From Undaria pinnatifida (Eukaryota > Sar > Phaeophyceae > Laminariales > Alariaceae): DNA of 64,000 nt. A model generated the notes under the pieces. The model saw only the letters and a list, made by a program, of their open reading frames with translations, was not told the DNA's origin and ran no database searches. Positions 12,701 through 22,632 of the stretch are shown piece by piece (the first letter of the stretch is position 1; each line of letters starts with the position of its first letter). The DNA lies in the NCBI GenBank assembly GCA_012845835.1, contig JABAKD010000025.1, positions 23,421,923 through 23,485,922 of the forward strand, written 5' to 3'. Made by a program: the position numbers and the translations under genes.

Positions 12701-15700
12701 CACCTCCTTCTCCACCCGCTCCTCTCTCCCTCCCCCCAATTTTCCCTGTTTTGCCCCTTCCTCCCTTTCCTGGCACCGCGCAATTCTATCGCCCTCCTTG
12801 CTTTTGCGCTGTCCTCGGCAGGTGCGCACGATGAAAGCCAACTACGAGATAGAGGCCGGAGACGTCAGGGTCATCCGCCCCCTGTGCTATGCCAGGGAGG
12901 CGTTGACGAAAGAGTTCGCCAGGACCAACCGCCTGCCCGTGGTGAACGAGAACTGCCCGGCGTGCTTCGAGGAGCCTAAGGAGCGCCACCGCGTGAAGAA
13001 GGTGGGGGGGGCGTGCTGGTATTAGAGGTATACAGCATTTTTTTTTTTTTGCCGAGAATAGCCAAGGCTACGGTACGGGGGGTTGTCTCGTTTATCACTT
13101 CTGAATTTGAAGACCCTTGCACGAGTGACTGTTGTGTGTGTGACTTCTGTGCCTCGCGGACGAAAATACTTTAGCCGATATGCTTTGGCGCGGCGTAGCC
13201 AGCCGTTCCGTTGCGGATTCATGTTCTTTGTTTGTGCGTGTTTTATTGCCATGGGGCTCTTTGTGCTTGCCATCCGTGTAATGGACTGTCCGGCGTGCCC
13301 CGAGGAGCGTAAGAAGCGCTAGCCCCCCCCTGAAGATGAACGGGGGAGGGGTGTGGACTGGGGTAGGGGTTTGCCCGTACTGGCGGACTGGGCTGCTCTC
13401 TAAGCCTAGAAAACTAGCCAACCTCCTTGGAAGGCGGTTTTAGTTTTTGTTCCATTTTGTTCAATTTTTTTTGTTGTTGTATCCACTACGTAAGGCCTCT
13501 CCTTGGAAGGCAATTTAGATGTTTTATATGTGTTTCTATTTCGTTTTGTTGTGTGTATGTAGGCCATGGGGGTTGATCATCGGGGTGCACTTTTATTTTG
13601 GTCGAGGTCAATGTTGTTGAGTGAGGTAGATATGTCCTCAAGCGGAGAGACTCAGAATACCCCCGTCGTCGAGTGCGTGCTCTCATCACCATGCATGACC
13701 GCCATCGTACAAGAACATAGACCCTCGCATCCCCACAATGCCGGGAGGGAGCACGTCGGGTTTAAGTAAGATCAGGAAGGCATTGCTTGCACCGGGAGTA
13801 GCTTGCCTAGAGGTTAGGGTCTCCCTTCTCATGATACTTGGGGCGGTTGCTGCCGTTGCGGTGTGTTGCGATGGTGTTTGTGCTGCTTACGTTGCGAGCA
13901 TTGGTTGCGGACTGCCCGGCACGCTTCGCAAAGCCTGTGGGCGCCATTGTGGCACTAAGGTGGGGGGCGCCGTGAGCTTACGTAAAGTTTGCCCCCCCCC
14001 CACGCGGTAGCCGTTGGATGGTGTTTTCTGTTATTTTTTTTTTCCGGGATTGCGGTGATTGTGTTGGTTACGATGTTCGTGGTACTGGTGTTTGGGATAG
14101 TTGCCGTGCTTTTGGCCTCGTGAGGTTTGCTCTTATCGCTGTATATAGGTGGGGGCGGGGGGGGGGGGTCGGTGCGCTTGTTTTGCATCTGCATGTTCTG
14201 GTCTGTTTGTGTGCTTACATGTGCGTGCTTTTTTTGAGGTGTCTGTCTGTGCGTATTTGTTTTTGCTGGTACGTGTGTGTATGTATTTAGATGTCGACAT
14301 AAATGGGTATTTTGCGCGAGGTTTGTGTAGTGAATGTGACTGCGTACGTTGGTATCCGTAGCTGAGGCTGGCTCGCGTGGCTTGAGACGCTCTCCAATAT
14401 CGGCCTTGAACGAATCGGATGCAGCGGAAGGGTATTGCTAGCGGGAGTTGCCACCGCTCCGTGGTGGCCACGATGGGTTTCTCCCCGCATTCCGTTTTTC
14501 CGTCGCTTGCCATCCCTTCGTTCCCTCGCACACCACCACCACCACCACCACCACCACCACCGTGGGAATGTTCGACATATGACATCTGAGTAGAAACCTA
14601 ACCGCGCTGCAGGTTAGCAGTTTTGTTTGCACTCGTGGTACCGAACGATTACGTGTCGAACCCGCCGCCTTTTGGGTTTATCGAAAATGTCGCCAACGGT
14701 ACCGAGACACGCCACGGACATTATTGACCATACCCGAAACTTGTGGAAGGTCTTTGATGCATGAAAAGGCCCTGGCAACCGACTGGTTGGCTTGGTGTGT
14801 TCAGCGCTATGTGCTTGTCGTCTCCCTTGACCACGGAAATGAATGGATGTCTTGCACAGGTGTCATGGTATTAATTAACTAGATACCAGCACTTTATGCC
14901 ACATATGAATATATCTGCATGTCTTGTTTGCTGGCTTTTGCATGCGGAAGGGGTCCCCCAATAATACGCGGTCTGAAAATGTCGATATAAGGCTGTTAAA
15001 ATAACTCGACGCGATTGCGGAATTGCGCTCATAACATGGAATGAATAGGGCGGCTTCCCTCGGTATGGCGGTCATCTAGCTCCGACAAACCGCCGCGTTA
15101 CTTTGAGACCCCTACGGTGTGCGCTTTTCGTACCAAGTACGTTTTGCGTTGCATGAGCAAATCTTCTTACTGTATGTGCGATGTACTATTGTTTAATGAG
15201 TATCGCTACCTGCTAGTTTGTGACGACCGAGCTTGTACCTTGTAGTTCTCTACGACGAAAACTCTGGACGGAGACTCTAGGTGTGTGCTTGGTGACTACA
15301 TGCCTGTGATAAGAGCTTTATGACTTTGTTATGCTCTCGTGAGCAGATGCTGGCGAAGGAAGAGTCTCTGTTTCCTGCGATGTACGCCAACCTGCGTCGG
15401 GCCCTCGTGCCTCTGATGGACAATGACGCCTACGTGGCCATGGGGAAAACCTCGGCTGAGGTGAGTTTGTTTAATTTTTTTTTCTGGTTTTGTTTGTTCG
15501 ACCCGTAGATGGTAATGGTGGTTGATGCTGTTCCAGCAGGTTTTGTTCATGTTGCCGTTTTTTGTTGTTGTTGCCATTGCTCTTGTTGCTGTGTGCTGTC
15601 GCTTGATGCTGCGTGCTGTCGCTTGCTCGCGCGTGCTCTCGGTTCTCCCACGTGCTCCCGGTTGCTTCTGCATGCTCCTGCTTGTTACTGCTTGTTGCTG

Positions 15701-17072
15701 CTTGCCGTTACTGCGGGTTAGTGCTGCTTGCTGCTTCCCTGGTGCTGATTTTCACTGCTCTTTTGCCGCTTGTTACAGCTTTCTGCTGCTTGATGCCGCT
15801 TGCCACAGCTTGTTGCAGTACAAGCGAATCCGTGGTTGCCCTGAAATTACCCCACTTTTTTTGTTTTTCTTCATTTTTTTCTGTCACCGAGGTCAATGGT
15901 ACACGTTATAAGTTATCCTGCTGCCTTCTCGTTTTCTGTCTGGTGCAGGCCTTTTCGGGCTGGCCAGCAACAGTGAGTTCGCCCCAGCCCACGTACTCAG
16001 GAGGCACGCGCGTGTCAAATGTGTGCCACATGGCGACGCCTACGCCTTGTCGGTTCCATGAGCCTCTGACTTTTGACGGATGCCCCGTCACCGCCGTTGA
16101 ACGAAAAACCGTGTGTAACGCCTTTTCGACGCCTCTCCTGTTAACAGGTTAGCGCAAGGCAAGCAACCAGGGAGTATAGACCATCCGGGACGAAGAACCA
16201 GCCCCCAGTTGAACTTGGGCCCGGGGATGGTACCACGGCATCCCCTGCGGAAGAAGACCAACCCAGCACAGAGGTACGTAGGAAACTAGCTTGGTGTTCA
16301 CACCACGGCGCCGTTAGATTGCTGCGGGCTCGTGCCAACTTTCTCCCGAACAGCGATGGTACCAGCCTCTTTTTTTGCGCCGATAGCAAAGTGTTGGTGT
16401 AGGTGTACTGCAAGTATTACTTTCACGCCTAGAACGCGGTCGCGCGGTAGGCAGGTTTGCCTCTTGTTCGCCTCAGGGTAAGTCGTAGTGTTTTGACGCA
16501 CGCGACGTCTGCCTGGTCGGTGAAAACCCGACGTGCTCTGTCCCGGCACTGTAGTAGGTATGCGAGGTTCTATTGCCAAACAGACTACGGCCATGCATCA
16601 AATGAATCCCCCTCCCCCCCCCTCCTTCGAGTGCCTATGTACAGCGTTGGGGGTTTGTTTCGCTCTTTCGTTGGAGTGTTTGAAATCGATCGGTCAAAAT
16701 TCTCCCGCCTCGTTCGATCTCCACTTATTGGCAGCGTTACGCCTGTTTCGCTCTGTCGTCGTAGCGTTTCGACCCCCCCCCTCCCCCTCCCCTACCATCA
16801 CCGCACGTGCACAGCAGACGCTCCCGTCCGCTACTAGTTTGGGAAAGGATGGCTTGAAAAGTGGCATTGGCGCGGCAACAGCGGCGGCGGCGGAATCAGT
16901 GGACCCTGAAAGATTGGCCGATTTCAGCGACGTCGAACTCGAGAGGGAGCTGGCCCGGAGGCGCCATCGAGGCGCGGAAGAGGCCCGCACGGGGGAAACG
17001 GGCGGAGTCAATTCGGGAGGGGTGTGTGCGCCGACGGGGGGTGTTTGTGTGCCGTGTTTTGAGATAGCATAA
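1..17072 (+). CDS. Fusion protein: class-V aminotransferase / cysteine desulfurase-like domain + TtcA-type tRNA thiolase (5' partial)
   Basis: Reconstructed exons: 1-61 (partial), 667-772, 2042-2172, 2959-3175, 3685-3815, 4813-5049, 6047-6734, 7307-7648, 8052-8164, 10836-11006, 11752-11872, 12822-13001, 15347-15460, possibly 15949-15972, 16148-16273, 16815-17072 (stop TAA). All junctions are GT-AG except the donor at 7649 (GC). Every phase matches (for example CGA AG + G TGG at 3815/4813, and GCT AG + G ATG at 11006/11752). About 1000 residues are visible. The first half is the C-terminal part of a PLP-dependent class-V aminotransferase; the second half is a PP-loop ATPase of the TtcA family, joined by an Ala/Ser/Gly-rich linker. 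From family knowledge, the first domain could mobilise sulfur from cysteine and the second could thiolate cytidine in tRNA; the coupling is inferred. The N-terminus with the PLP lysine lies before the window. The alternative of two adjacent genes is disfavoured, because I see no stop or start between 6734 and 8052 in the spliced frame. Confidence 0.85.
62..666 (+). other. Intron with GTTG/GGTGTT-rich low-complexity DNA
   Basis: This is the intron between the first two visible exons (donor GTGATG, acceptor GACAG). Bases 75-330 are imperfect GTTGGTGTTG repeats that give long open frames on both strands, none with codon bias or a recognisable domain. I see no other feature. Confidence 0.7.
2781..2868 (+). 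mobile_element. 5'-truncated LINE 3' end, in intron
   Basis: The stretch from CTCCGTCTCGAAAGGAATAC to AATGAGTACG followed by a C-rich run matches the last ~80 bp of the LINE ending at 32325 almost base for base. It is in the same orientation and also ends in poly-C. It sits in the intron 2173-2958. A short 5'-truncated copy is the normal product of target-primed reverse transcription. Confidence 0.7.
3176..3684 (+). repeat. (GGT)n/(GTT)n trinucleotide tract in intron
   Basis: Most of this intron is GGT and GTT microsatellite (about 3315-3450) followed by degenerate GTTGCTGTTG repeats up to the acceptor GCAG. The long poly-Val, poly-Leu and poly-Asn/Thr frames here are artefacts of the repeat. 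Confidence 0.85.
3940..4125. repeat. Dispersed intronic repeat C, copy 1
   Basis: Resembles 8560-8765 in the same orientation. Shared blocks in order: TTCGG.ATGTGGTT, TTTGAAATCG, GGGGGATAAAACTC, GCAA(C)CCGGCAAGTAACACC, GACCAGCC and AGTTTATAGCTTA. Both copies lie in introns of the fusion gene. No coding capacity; probably an old non-autonomous element. Confidence 0.6.
7307..17072 (+). CDS. TtcA-like tRNA 2-thiocytidine synthetase portion of the fusion
   Basis: Exon 7307-7648 ends [12 protein letters not shown] and joins GWKMIEEGD at 8052, giving the TtcA entry helix. The PP-loop SGGKDS follows at once (exon 8052-8164). Exon 10836-11006 contains FELSCATVD and ends with CAFCAR, a C-x2-C pair. 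Exon 11752-11872 holds [20 protein letters not shown] followed by LDD, matching the family's LGHHxDD motif. Exon 12822-13001 has [11 protein letters not shown] and then [17 protein letters not shown]. TtcA proteins bind a 4Fe-4S cluster through cysteines of these CxxC motifs and adenylate C32 of tRNA before thiolation. Exon 15347-15460 ([14 protein letters not shown]) matches the C-terminal helix. Exons 16148-16273 and 16815-17072 add a poorly conserved tail with [14 protein letters not shown]; their inclusion rests on splice sites and phase only. All catalytic motifs are intact, so the domain looks functional. Confidence 0.88.
8184..8402. mobile_element. MITE with 19-bp terminal inverted repeats, in intron
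   Basis: The ends are CCAAGGCTTTTCACGGGTC (8184-8202) and, read on the other strand from 8402, CCACGGCTTTTCACGGGTC: 18 of 19 positions agree. The 219-bp body is rich in GGGTCGGG-type subrepeats and has no coding frame. It lies 20 bp inside the intron that follows the PP-loop exon, so it transposed into a transcribed gene. I could not find a clear target-site duplication. Size and structure fit a DNA-transposon MITE (hAT-like subrepeats are suggestive only). Confidence 0.8.
8560..8765. repeat. Dispersed intronic repeat C, copy 2
   Basis: Partner of 3940-4125 (same strand), with the same order of conserved blocks, ending in AGTTTATAACCTAGTCTGTAT. Non-coding. Confidence 0.6.
9508..9564. repeat. 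(ATGC)n microsatellite
   Basis: An uninterrupted run of about 13-14 ATGC units. The unit is self-complementary at every register, so the tract can extrude as a cruciform. It lies in the long intron 8165-10835. Confidence 0.95.
10085..10350 (+). mobile_element. 5'-truncated LINE fragment with poly-C tail
   Basis: Starts at GTGACATGGAAGAGTTTGG and runs in parallel with 32061-32325: AAAACGATCGCTAT, GATGGTGGCCGC, AAACAAACAGTTT, AAATGTTGGAGGTGT and GCTCCGTCTCGAAA. It ends AATAAATGAATA followed by about 14 C. It corresponds to the last part of LINE ORF2 plus its tail, with several frameshifts. Same strand as the host gene. Confidence 0.8.
10462..10602 (+). mobile_element. SINE-like repeat D, copy 1
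   Basis: Contains the family D core: TGTCTGCCTGGTCGGT, CCCGACGTGCTC, ATGCGAGGGTCT, ACTACGG.CATGCAT, then a C-rich tail. Compare 16480-16622. The TGCCTGGTCGG and GGTCTGTAGTCC blocks resemble degenerate Pol III A and B boxes, but this is only suggestive. Confidence 0.6.
11146..11245 (-). mobile_element. SINE-like repeat D, copy 2
   Basis: Reverse complement gives TGCGAGGGGTCTACGG..., ACTACGGCCATTAATG, then GGAGTAC followed by about 12 C. It is a 5'-truncated family D copy in the intron 11007-11751. Confidence 0.55.
13690..13775 (-). mobile_element. SINE-like repeat D, copy 3
   Basis: Reverse complement contains CCCGACGTGCTCCCTCCCGG, CATTGTGGGGATGCGAGGGT and a final TGGCGGTCATGCATGG, the family D blocks in order. 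It lies in the intron 13002-15346. The C-tail is absent. Confidence 0.55.
14528..14562. repeat. (CAC)n microsatellite
   Basis: About 11 CAC/ACC units in the intron before exon 15347-15460. No other feature is visible around it. Confidence 0.9.
16480..16622 (+). mobile_element. SINE-like repeat D, copy 4
   Basis: Best-preserved copy: CGACGTCTGCCTGGTCGGTG, AACCCGACGTGCTCTGTCCC, TATGCGAGGTTCTATTGCC, ACTACGGCCATGCAT, then CAAATGAAT and a C-rich tail. GGTTCTATTGCC is close to a Pol III B box (GGTTCGANTCC). It lies in the intron before the last exon. Confidence 0.65.
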
Positions 17073-19435
17073 GTATATTGCCTTTAACAGGCGGCAATGG
17101 GTGAGGGGTAGGCGGGCGGGCGGGCGAGTGGGCGGGCGGGCTGACCGGGGCAGGCAGGGTTATAGAGTATTTGAGGCTACTGGGTGGGATTGCAGGGGAA
17201 GATCCTCTTTTCTTCGATATATGGTGTTTTATTGCCGCCCTGACGCTTCGATATATCGCTGCAGTGTTCGGCGTCTGGCATGAAAGGGCGTGAGTTGTGC
17301 CGGATGCACGGGCGAGGGGCGAGAATGCGGGCGGAGGTTGGGTACTCGTTAATATGCATGGCCGCAGTATTCGGACTGTTGTTGCCCTTCGCATCCCTGC
17401 AAAGCTGGGATGGAGCACGTCATGTTTTCGCCAACCGAGCTCAAATTGGGGCAGAGCGTGGGGACTTGCACGCACTTCGCGCGTATCATGTCTGCGTATC
17501 CCCTGTGTTTGGTTGCTTCGCCTATTCGCGTCTTTAGTCAGCCCCACCCGACCTGGCCCTCGACCAACCTCTTCGATGTTGGGAAGAGTTTATCCGCACG
17601 CGGGTGCGGTGCTGGGGACCTGAGTCTACGATGTAGACGCGGTCGGCCAACTGTTTTACTCCGCTGAGGCCAGGTGTCTGAATTTTTGTTTTCCGCTTCG
17701 TCTGATTTTCACGAGAGCAGCGGGGCCTGTGCGAGAATTCCACGGGATTTGGCATCTCATGGAAGAAGAGGCGAGGACGCATAACATCCCCTTGGTTGAA
17801 ATCGGGGAAAAGGGCGACGAAATTTGTTGGAGTTTCAATAAAAATCCAACACATGCTCTTAAGATGACTCTTTTAAAATCTATGTCTTCGGGAGTTTCCG
17901 AGGGCAATCATGTCGGCGTTTTAACGACGACACGTACTATCAATAACATGATTGGTTTTCTTTTTGAGGTTCCAGGGAGGAAACGTATCGGCATTTTGAC
18001 GACGACACGTACTATACATCTTAGGATTTGTTTTCTCTTCTGAGACTCCGGAGGGGGAGGCATGTCGTCCTTTCTAACGCTCACCTCCATTGTAACCTCG
18101 AACTGAGACCTGACCAGTGTACCTTTCTCTCCGCTCTAAACCGTATGCTTACCCTGGCCGTGGTGCCATTGACGTTGGTCTCTGCCTCTTCCACTAAATC
18201 TGGCCCCTGATGCTCATGTAGTACTTCATACTGTGGTATCGACGGTGCTGACGAACATTTTCACGAAGATGGTACTATTGCGCGAGAAAACGCTCGCTCG
18301 GTTGTACGTCAGGATTCTTTCGCACCTCGAAATTATTTGTGCTACCGGCATAGACTAGTAGTGCCTTTTTCTATAAGAGCGTCCACCACAGTCTCGGTAC
18401 CTCCTTTGGAATGACTGATGGGGGTAATGTGCTATCTGGGGCGTGCGCTTAACCTACGGTTAAAACACCCCTCCAGGATGCGTTTGAGGTAGCAACAGCA
18501 GCGGCCGTGACGTGGCTGGTGTTCCTAGCTCAAGAGTTAACACATGGGTGGACGGGATCGCCTCTAGAGCTGGAAAACAACTCTTGGAAATATACACTTG
18601 TGGGTGGGATTTGGGGCTCTAACGGACATCGCGAGTTGCCACACTTTGCTTTTAGCTGGGCAAGCTGTGATTACACCGACAATACACGACACCGAGAACC
18701 GATCTGGCCGTTTAAAACGTGGGCAACAACGCGGCTTTGTGAAGTCCGGGGGGGGGGTGACCTTTCGAAACGTGGACGACAACGGGAATTCGTGCAACTC
18801 AATGAGGCTTAAGCCAGAGCGCAGTGACGTTTTTCCTTGGCATTGTCCGCAAGTTGAGTCCGTAAACGCCTCCGTGAAGGATGGCACCCGCGAATAGTTT
18901 TTGTAGTTGTTGGATGCCAGAGCAAATACCACTTGTTGGGTGGACACAAATTTGATTTTTTTATAGACTATGCATGTAGAAGCTCGCACGACACGTATTT
19001 TCGAACTAATCACCAGAATCAAGCAGCCACCGTTTCCGTTTTGTCGTCCATGGAATATGCGGTGTCCAACAGAGACAAAAAGTACCATACTTTTTAGCAC
19101 GGAAATCGGGGAGGTGAAGCAATCATCCGGCCTATTGACGCAAACCCCAACGCAGATCGCACATACAAGAACCCCAAACCACAACACGACCTACGTAAAA
19201 CGGCCAGGACAGCGTATCCACTATGTATGCGGTGAAAGACGACCACGCTAGCTAGCTACTGAAATGTAGCGTCTGGTGTATACAACACAACTAGTTGTCG
19301 TGAGATATGCTTGAGCGGCGTACTGCCATCTAACCGCCTGGTTTTTAGAAGAACAAATGCAAAATTCATATCGCGCGCATTCCCTTGCCAACACCTCATA
19401 GAGAATTCCCAACGGGACTGACCATACGCTCTGCT
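17073..19435. other. Intergenic: SINE D copy 5 and a 76-bp repeat, no supported gene
   Basis: A minus-strand family D copy occupies about 17330-17425 (reverse complement has GACGTGCTCCATCCC, GGGATGCGAAGG, GCGGCCATGCAT, AACGAGTACCC). Three partial units of a ~76-bp repeat with CGACGACACGTACTAT lie at about 17900-18070. A 207-codon minus frame (18564-19187) starts with a hydrophobic run like a signal peptide, but it shows no domain and is not supported further. Confidence 0.5.
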
Positions 19436-19439
19436 TCAC

Positions 19440-21910
19440 ACACATTTCAGATATCTTCTTTTTAAACAAGCCGGCAACCTTACCGTTGGCATGGAAGTGC
19501 GGTTTACTGCCAAAACGAAGCTACCACTGCCCCAACGACAGTTTCCTGTCCATCCAGCAATCCTCTTTGTTCGACTTGCGTTTGGAGCGCCGGACGCTTC
19601 CGGGACGGTCGCGGAGGATCGAGAGAAGAAGGGAGGTGGGGGTGGCGAGGACAAAGGTATTGCTGGGGCTGGTGCTATCGTTGATGGGGCATTGTGTGCT
19701 TTGGCGTTGTATCGATAGCTCTGTGTGCGGGACATGCCGCACTTGCGCTCGGTTGTAGGCCATGTAATACAATCGTTGACGATGCGTCGACGGCTGAAAG
19801 AGGGGTTAGGGGTTCGAGCCAAAGGTGCGATATTCAACGTTTTTTCAAACGTTTCATGAAGATTGGGGCTTAATTACTTGACGAGGGGTCGCAGTTTAGG
19901 AAAACTACCCTGTAGTCGTTTGACGGTAGCCCCCCCAACGTTTCTTTAACGATATCGTCCGCTTTGAAACCAGATCACGACCGTATCTCCCAAAATGCAT
20001 CGCCCCTTGCCACCCCGACGTCATCGGTCGGTAGTCCGTCGCAAACAAGAAAATATGTTAAGGTGCCCTTTTCATGGCACCCTTCCTCGTATCGACCAGC
20101 AACGACACGTTCGTAAAAAAAAAACACTGGTTTGGGGGGGGGGGGGGGCTATCGTAGAATCGGTCCCTGGTTGATATTCTGGGAGAAAGTGTAGGGTGGT
20201 CGAAATAGTGTTCGGTCGTTTTTAATTGGAAAACCTATAATATCGAAAGAGCCTGCAAAAACGAAATGGTGAAAGCATGAGGTCAGCAGCAGTGAAACAA
20301 GAACAAGAAATTAAGTTGTGTCTCGACAGCCCTTTGACGCGTCGACTCCCGACCTGCGTTAGCTACTCTAATATTTCCGCGACGTACGGTGACCAGCACG
20401 ACCACGACACTGCCCGGCCGTACGCGCGCCTTAAAGGATACACGCTTTGCCTATGAAATGGCCTATGCATATACAATCAACAGCTCCCGGCACCCACACT
20501 GTACGTCATGACACATGCATCACTCACAGACGGAGCTGCTACCATCACCCGCCAGGTGCATTTGCACTGAAGGAGCGAAAACGATTTATCTCCGACGTAA
20601 CCCCCCTAACTTCAACATATCTAGCGTTCCGTTCGCACCGCAAAACACCGTGTGTTTGCGCCAGCCTTGGAGATGCACGAGAGCAGGGTGTTGCCCTACC
20701 GCTACAGTATGTCCGCAAGATAGCAATGGTTGTTCGCTCTGGCGTACGGGGCCAACCTATACAATATCGTCAAGAAGAGCGTGAAAACGACGGCGCTGCT
20801 ATACGCGTCAATTCCCGCCACCAAAACATCACCGTACGTAGTACTACGTGGTACAACAACAAGTTTACACATTCGTTCTTCATAGTCTCCCCCCCCCCCT
20901 CTGGAATGTCGAATATCGTACACCGCCCGGTATACGTGCCTCAGCTAGGAGAAATCGCCCCCCCAGCACGGGTTTACGGTGGAAACAATGTCGGCACGAC
21001 TTGGATCGTGATTTCCGCCGAAGGGTTACCACGCGCCCTTGTCCTCTTGCAGAGACTGCTGAGAGAACACGTTTTTCCCATCGCCCCCGTTTGCGTTGCT
21101 GTGCCCAATCTAAGGAGCGGCGTCAGGCTCGTCCTTCCCCTCCGGAATTTCCTGCCCAAGCAGCAAGAGGGCGAGGTCGGGGTCGGTGAGGTTTTCCTGT
21201 TTTGAACATGGCCATGGGTGGTGTCGAAGAGGGGAGGTCCAATCGCTACCATCAAAGTAGCGCTTCCACTACAAAAATGTCAAAACGAGTTTCGACAACC
21301 TCCACTGTTTTCCCAGAATATCGACCAGCATGAGGTTTTGAATTTTGAACCCTAACCAAATAGGTTAAACCAGAGTACAGTAATTCAAACGCCAACCTAT
21401 TCATGAAACGTTTAGAAACAAAACAAAACTGGTATATTTGGCACCAAACCCTAAGCCTCTTATTAATCTGTATGGCACACGCACTTGCCCAAGGCCAGCG
21501 AGGCGTCGACGCATCGTTAACTGTCTCATGACATTGACGATAACAGAGCACAAGCCCGGCATGTCCGGTGCAGAGGTATCAATAGGACGCCAAAGCACAC
21601 AAAGGCCAATCGGCGAAAGCACCCAGCCTCAGCAATCTCTTCGTCCTCGCCATCCCCACCTCCTTCCTTTTCCCCCTCCTCCGCGACCGTCACGGAAGCG
21701 CTCGGCTACGGGCGCAACAAGAGAAAAGAGGCTTGTGGCTGGACTGCAAACTATCGTTGGGGCGAAAGCTTGCTTCCTCCAGGCATTTTACCTACTACGC
21801 CGACCAGTCCACCGCCCCGTTCTTCCTGCTCCGGCGTCCCGTATCCCTCACGCTCGTCTCTATGTTCGGAGGCGTCTTGAGGCGAGACGGGTGCCTGACA
21901 CTCCTTGAGG
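19440..21910. repeat. Inverted pair of a dispersed repeat with unassigned spacer
   Basis: The reverse complement of about 19500-19810 matches 21495-21780 block by block: CGTCGACGCATCGT, CGCCAAAGCACACAA, CCAGCCCCAGCAAT, TCCTCGCCA.CCCCACCTCC, CCTCCGCGACCGTC.CGGAAGCG, AAAGAGG. The two copies are in opposite orientation about 1.7 kb apart. Downstream of the plus copy a frame reads CKLSLGRKLASSRHFTYYAD up to a TAG at 21913-21915, so the element may be a decayed coding sequence. The 252-codon plus frame 20447-21205 in the spacer has no recognisable motif. Confidence 0.55.
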
Positions 21911-22632
21911 GATAGGGGTCGCCCCTCCCGCTTGCCGACGCCATGGCACCGTCAAGACCTGGTGCTACAGCCGATGTACCACCCCTCTACCCCCGTGTAC
22001 AATCCTCGAGGATAGAAACAACGCATTACTTGCAGCCAAGAGCTAAGCTGTGATAGAAACTACGAACAAACAAGAACAAGGTACACGGTTGAAGACCGGG
22101 CTTCGTCGCGTGTTCCGAAATGCTGCTGTGACTGTGTTCCGCGCTTGCTTCTCGACGCGCCAAGTTGTGTCTCACTAAACCTGCCGAGGTTGCCATATTG
22201 CTCTCCTCGTGACGGCTGAGTGCCGTCCTGTTTGACTCTTCTCGTTTCAAGACAGGTTTCGGCTTCAAAGAGTGAAAGACAGTAAGTCTATTTGGGTTTG
22301 GTCAAAACAATCTTGACCAATTGCATTGCAATTTTTAACTCTTGTAGAAAACCAAAACTATAAAAAGGACCAACCGCTGCGGGAAACTAAATAACAAAGC
22401 GCTGAAATGAAATGAAAGATTATCTTCTCAATTCTTGGTCTTCTTCTGAAGTGAAATCCCTCCATTAGTCTATACTGCGGGGTGTTGACATCGGGCTACT
22501 GACACCCTTTATTTACTCTCCAGCTTAACCATGGCGGCCTTTTACAAGATATGCATACTCTACAGCGCTAGAGGCGGCCGCAACTCATGTACTATCGGTA
22601 GCAGAATATTGCTCTGTTAATAGCGGTGACGA
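21911..22632. other. Intergenic, nothing recognised
   Basis: Mixed-composition DNA downstream of the ParA-like gene. It may hold the 3' end and a terminal exon of that gene, but I cannot place one with confidence. Confidence 0.4.

Noticed and set aside
18564-19187. 207-codon minus-strand frame with a hydrophobic N-terminus
   Set aside because: The start resembles a signal peptide, but the rest has no domain character and a plus frame overlaps equally well.
20447-21205. 252-codon plus-strand frame
   Set aside because: No motif, no homologous pattern recognised, no splice or promoter context; kept only as part of the spacer description.
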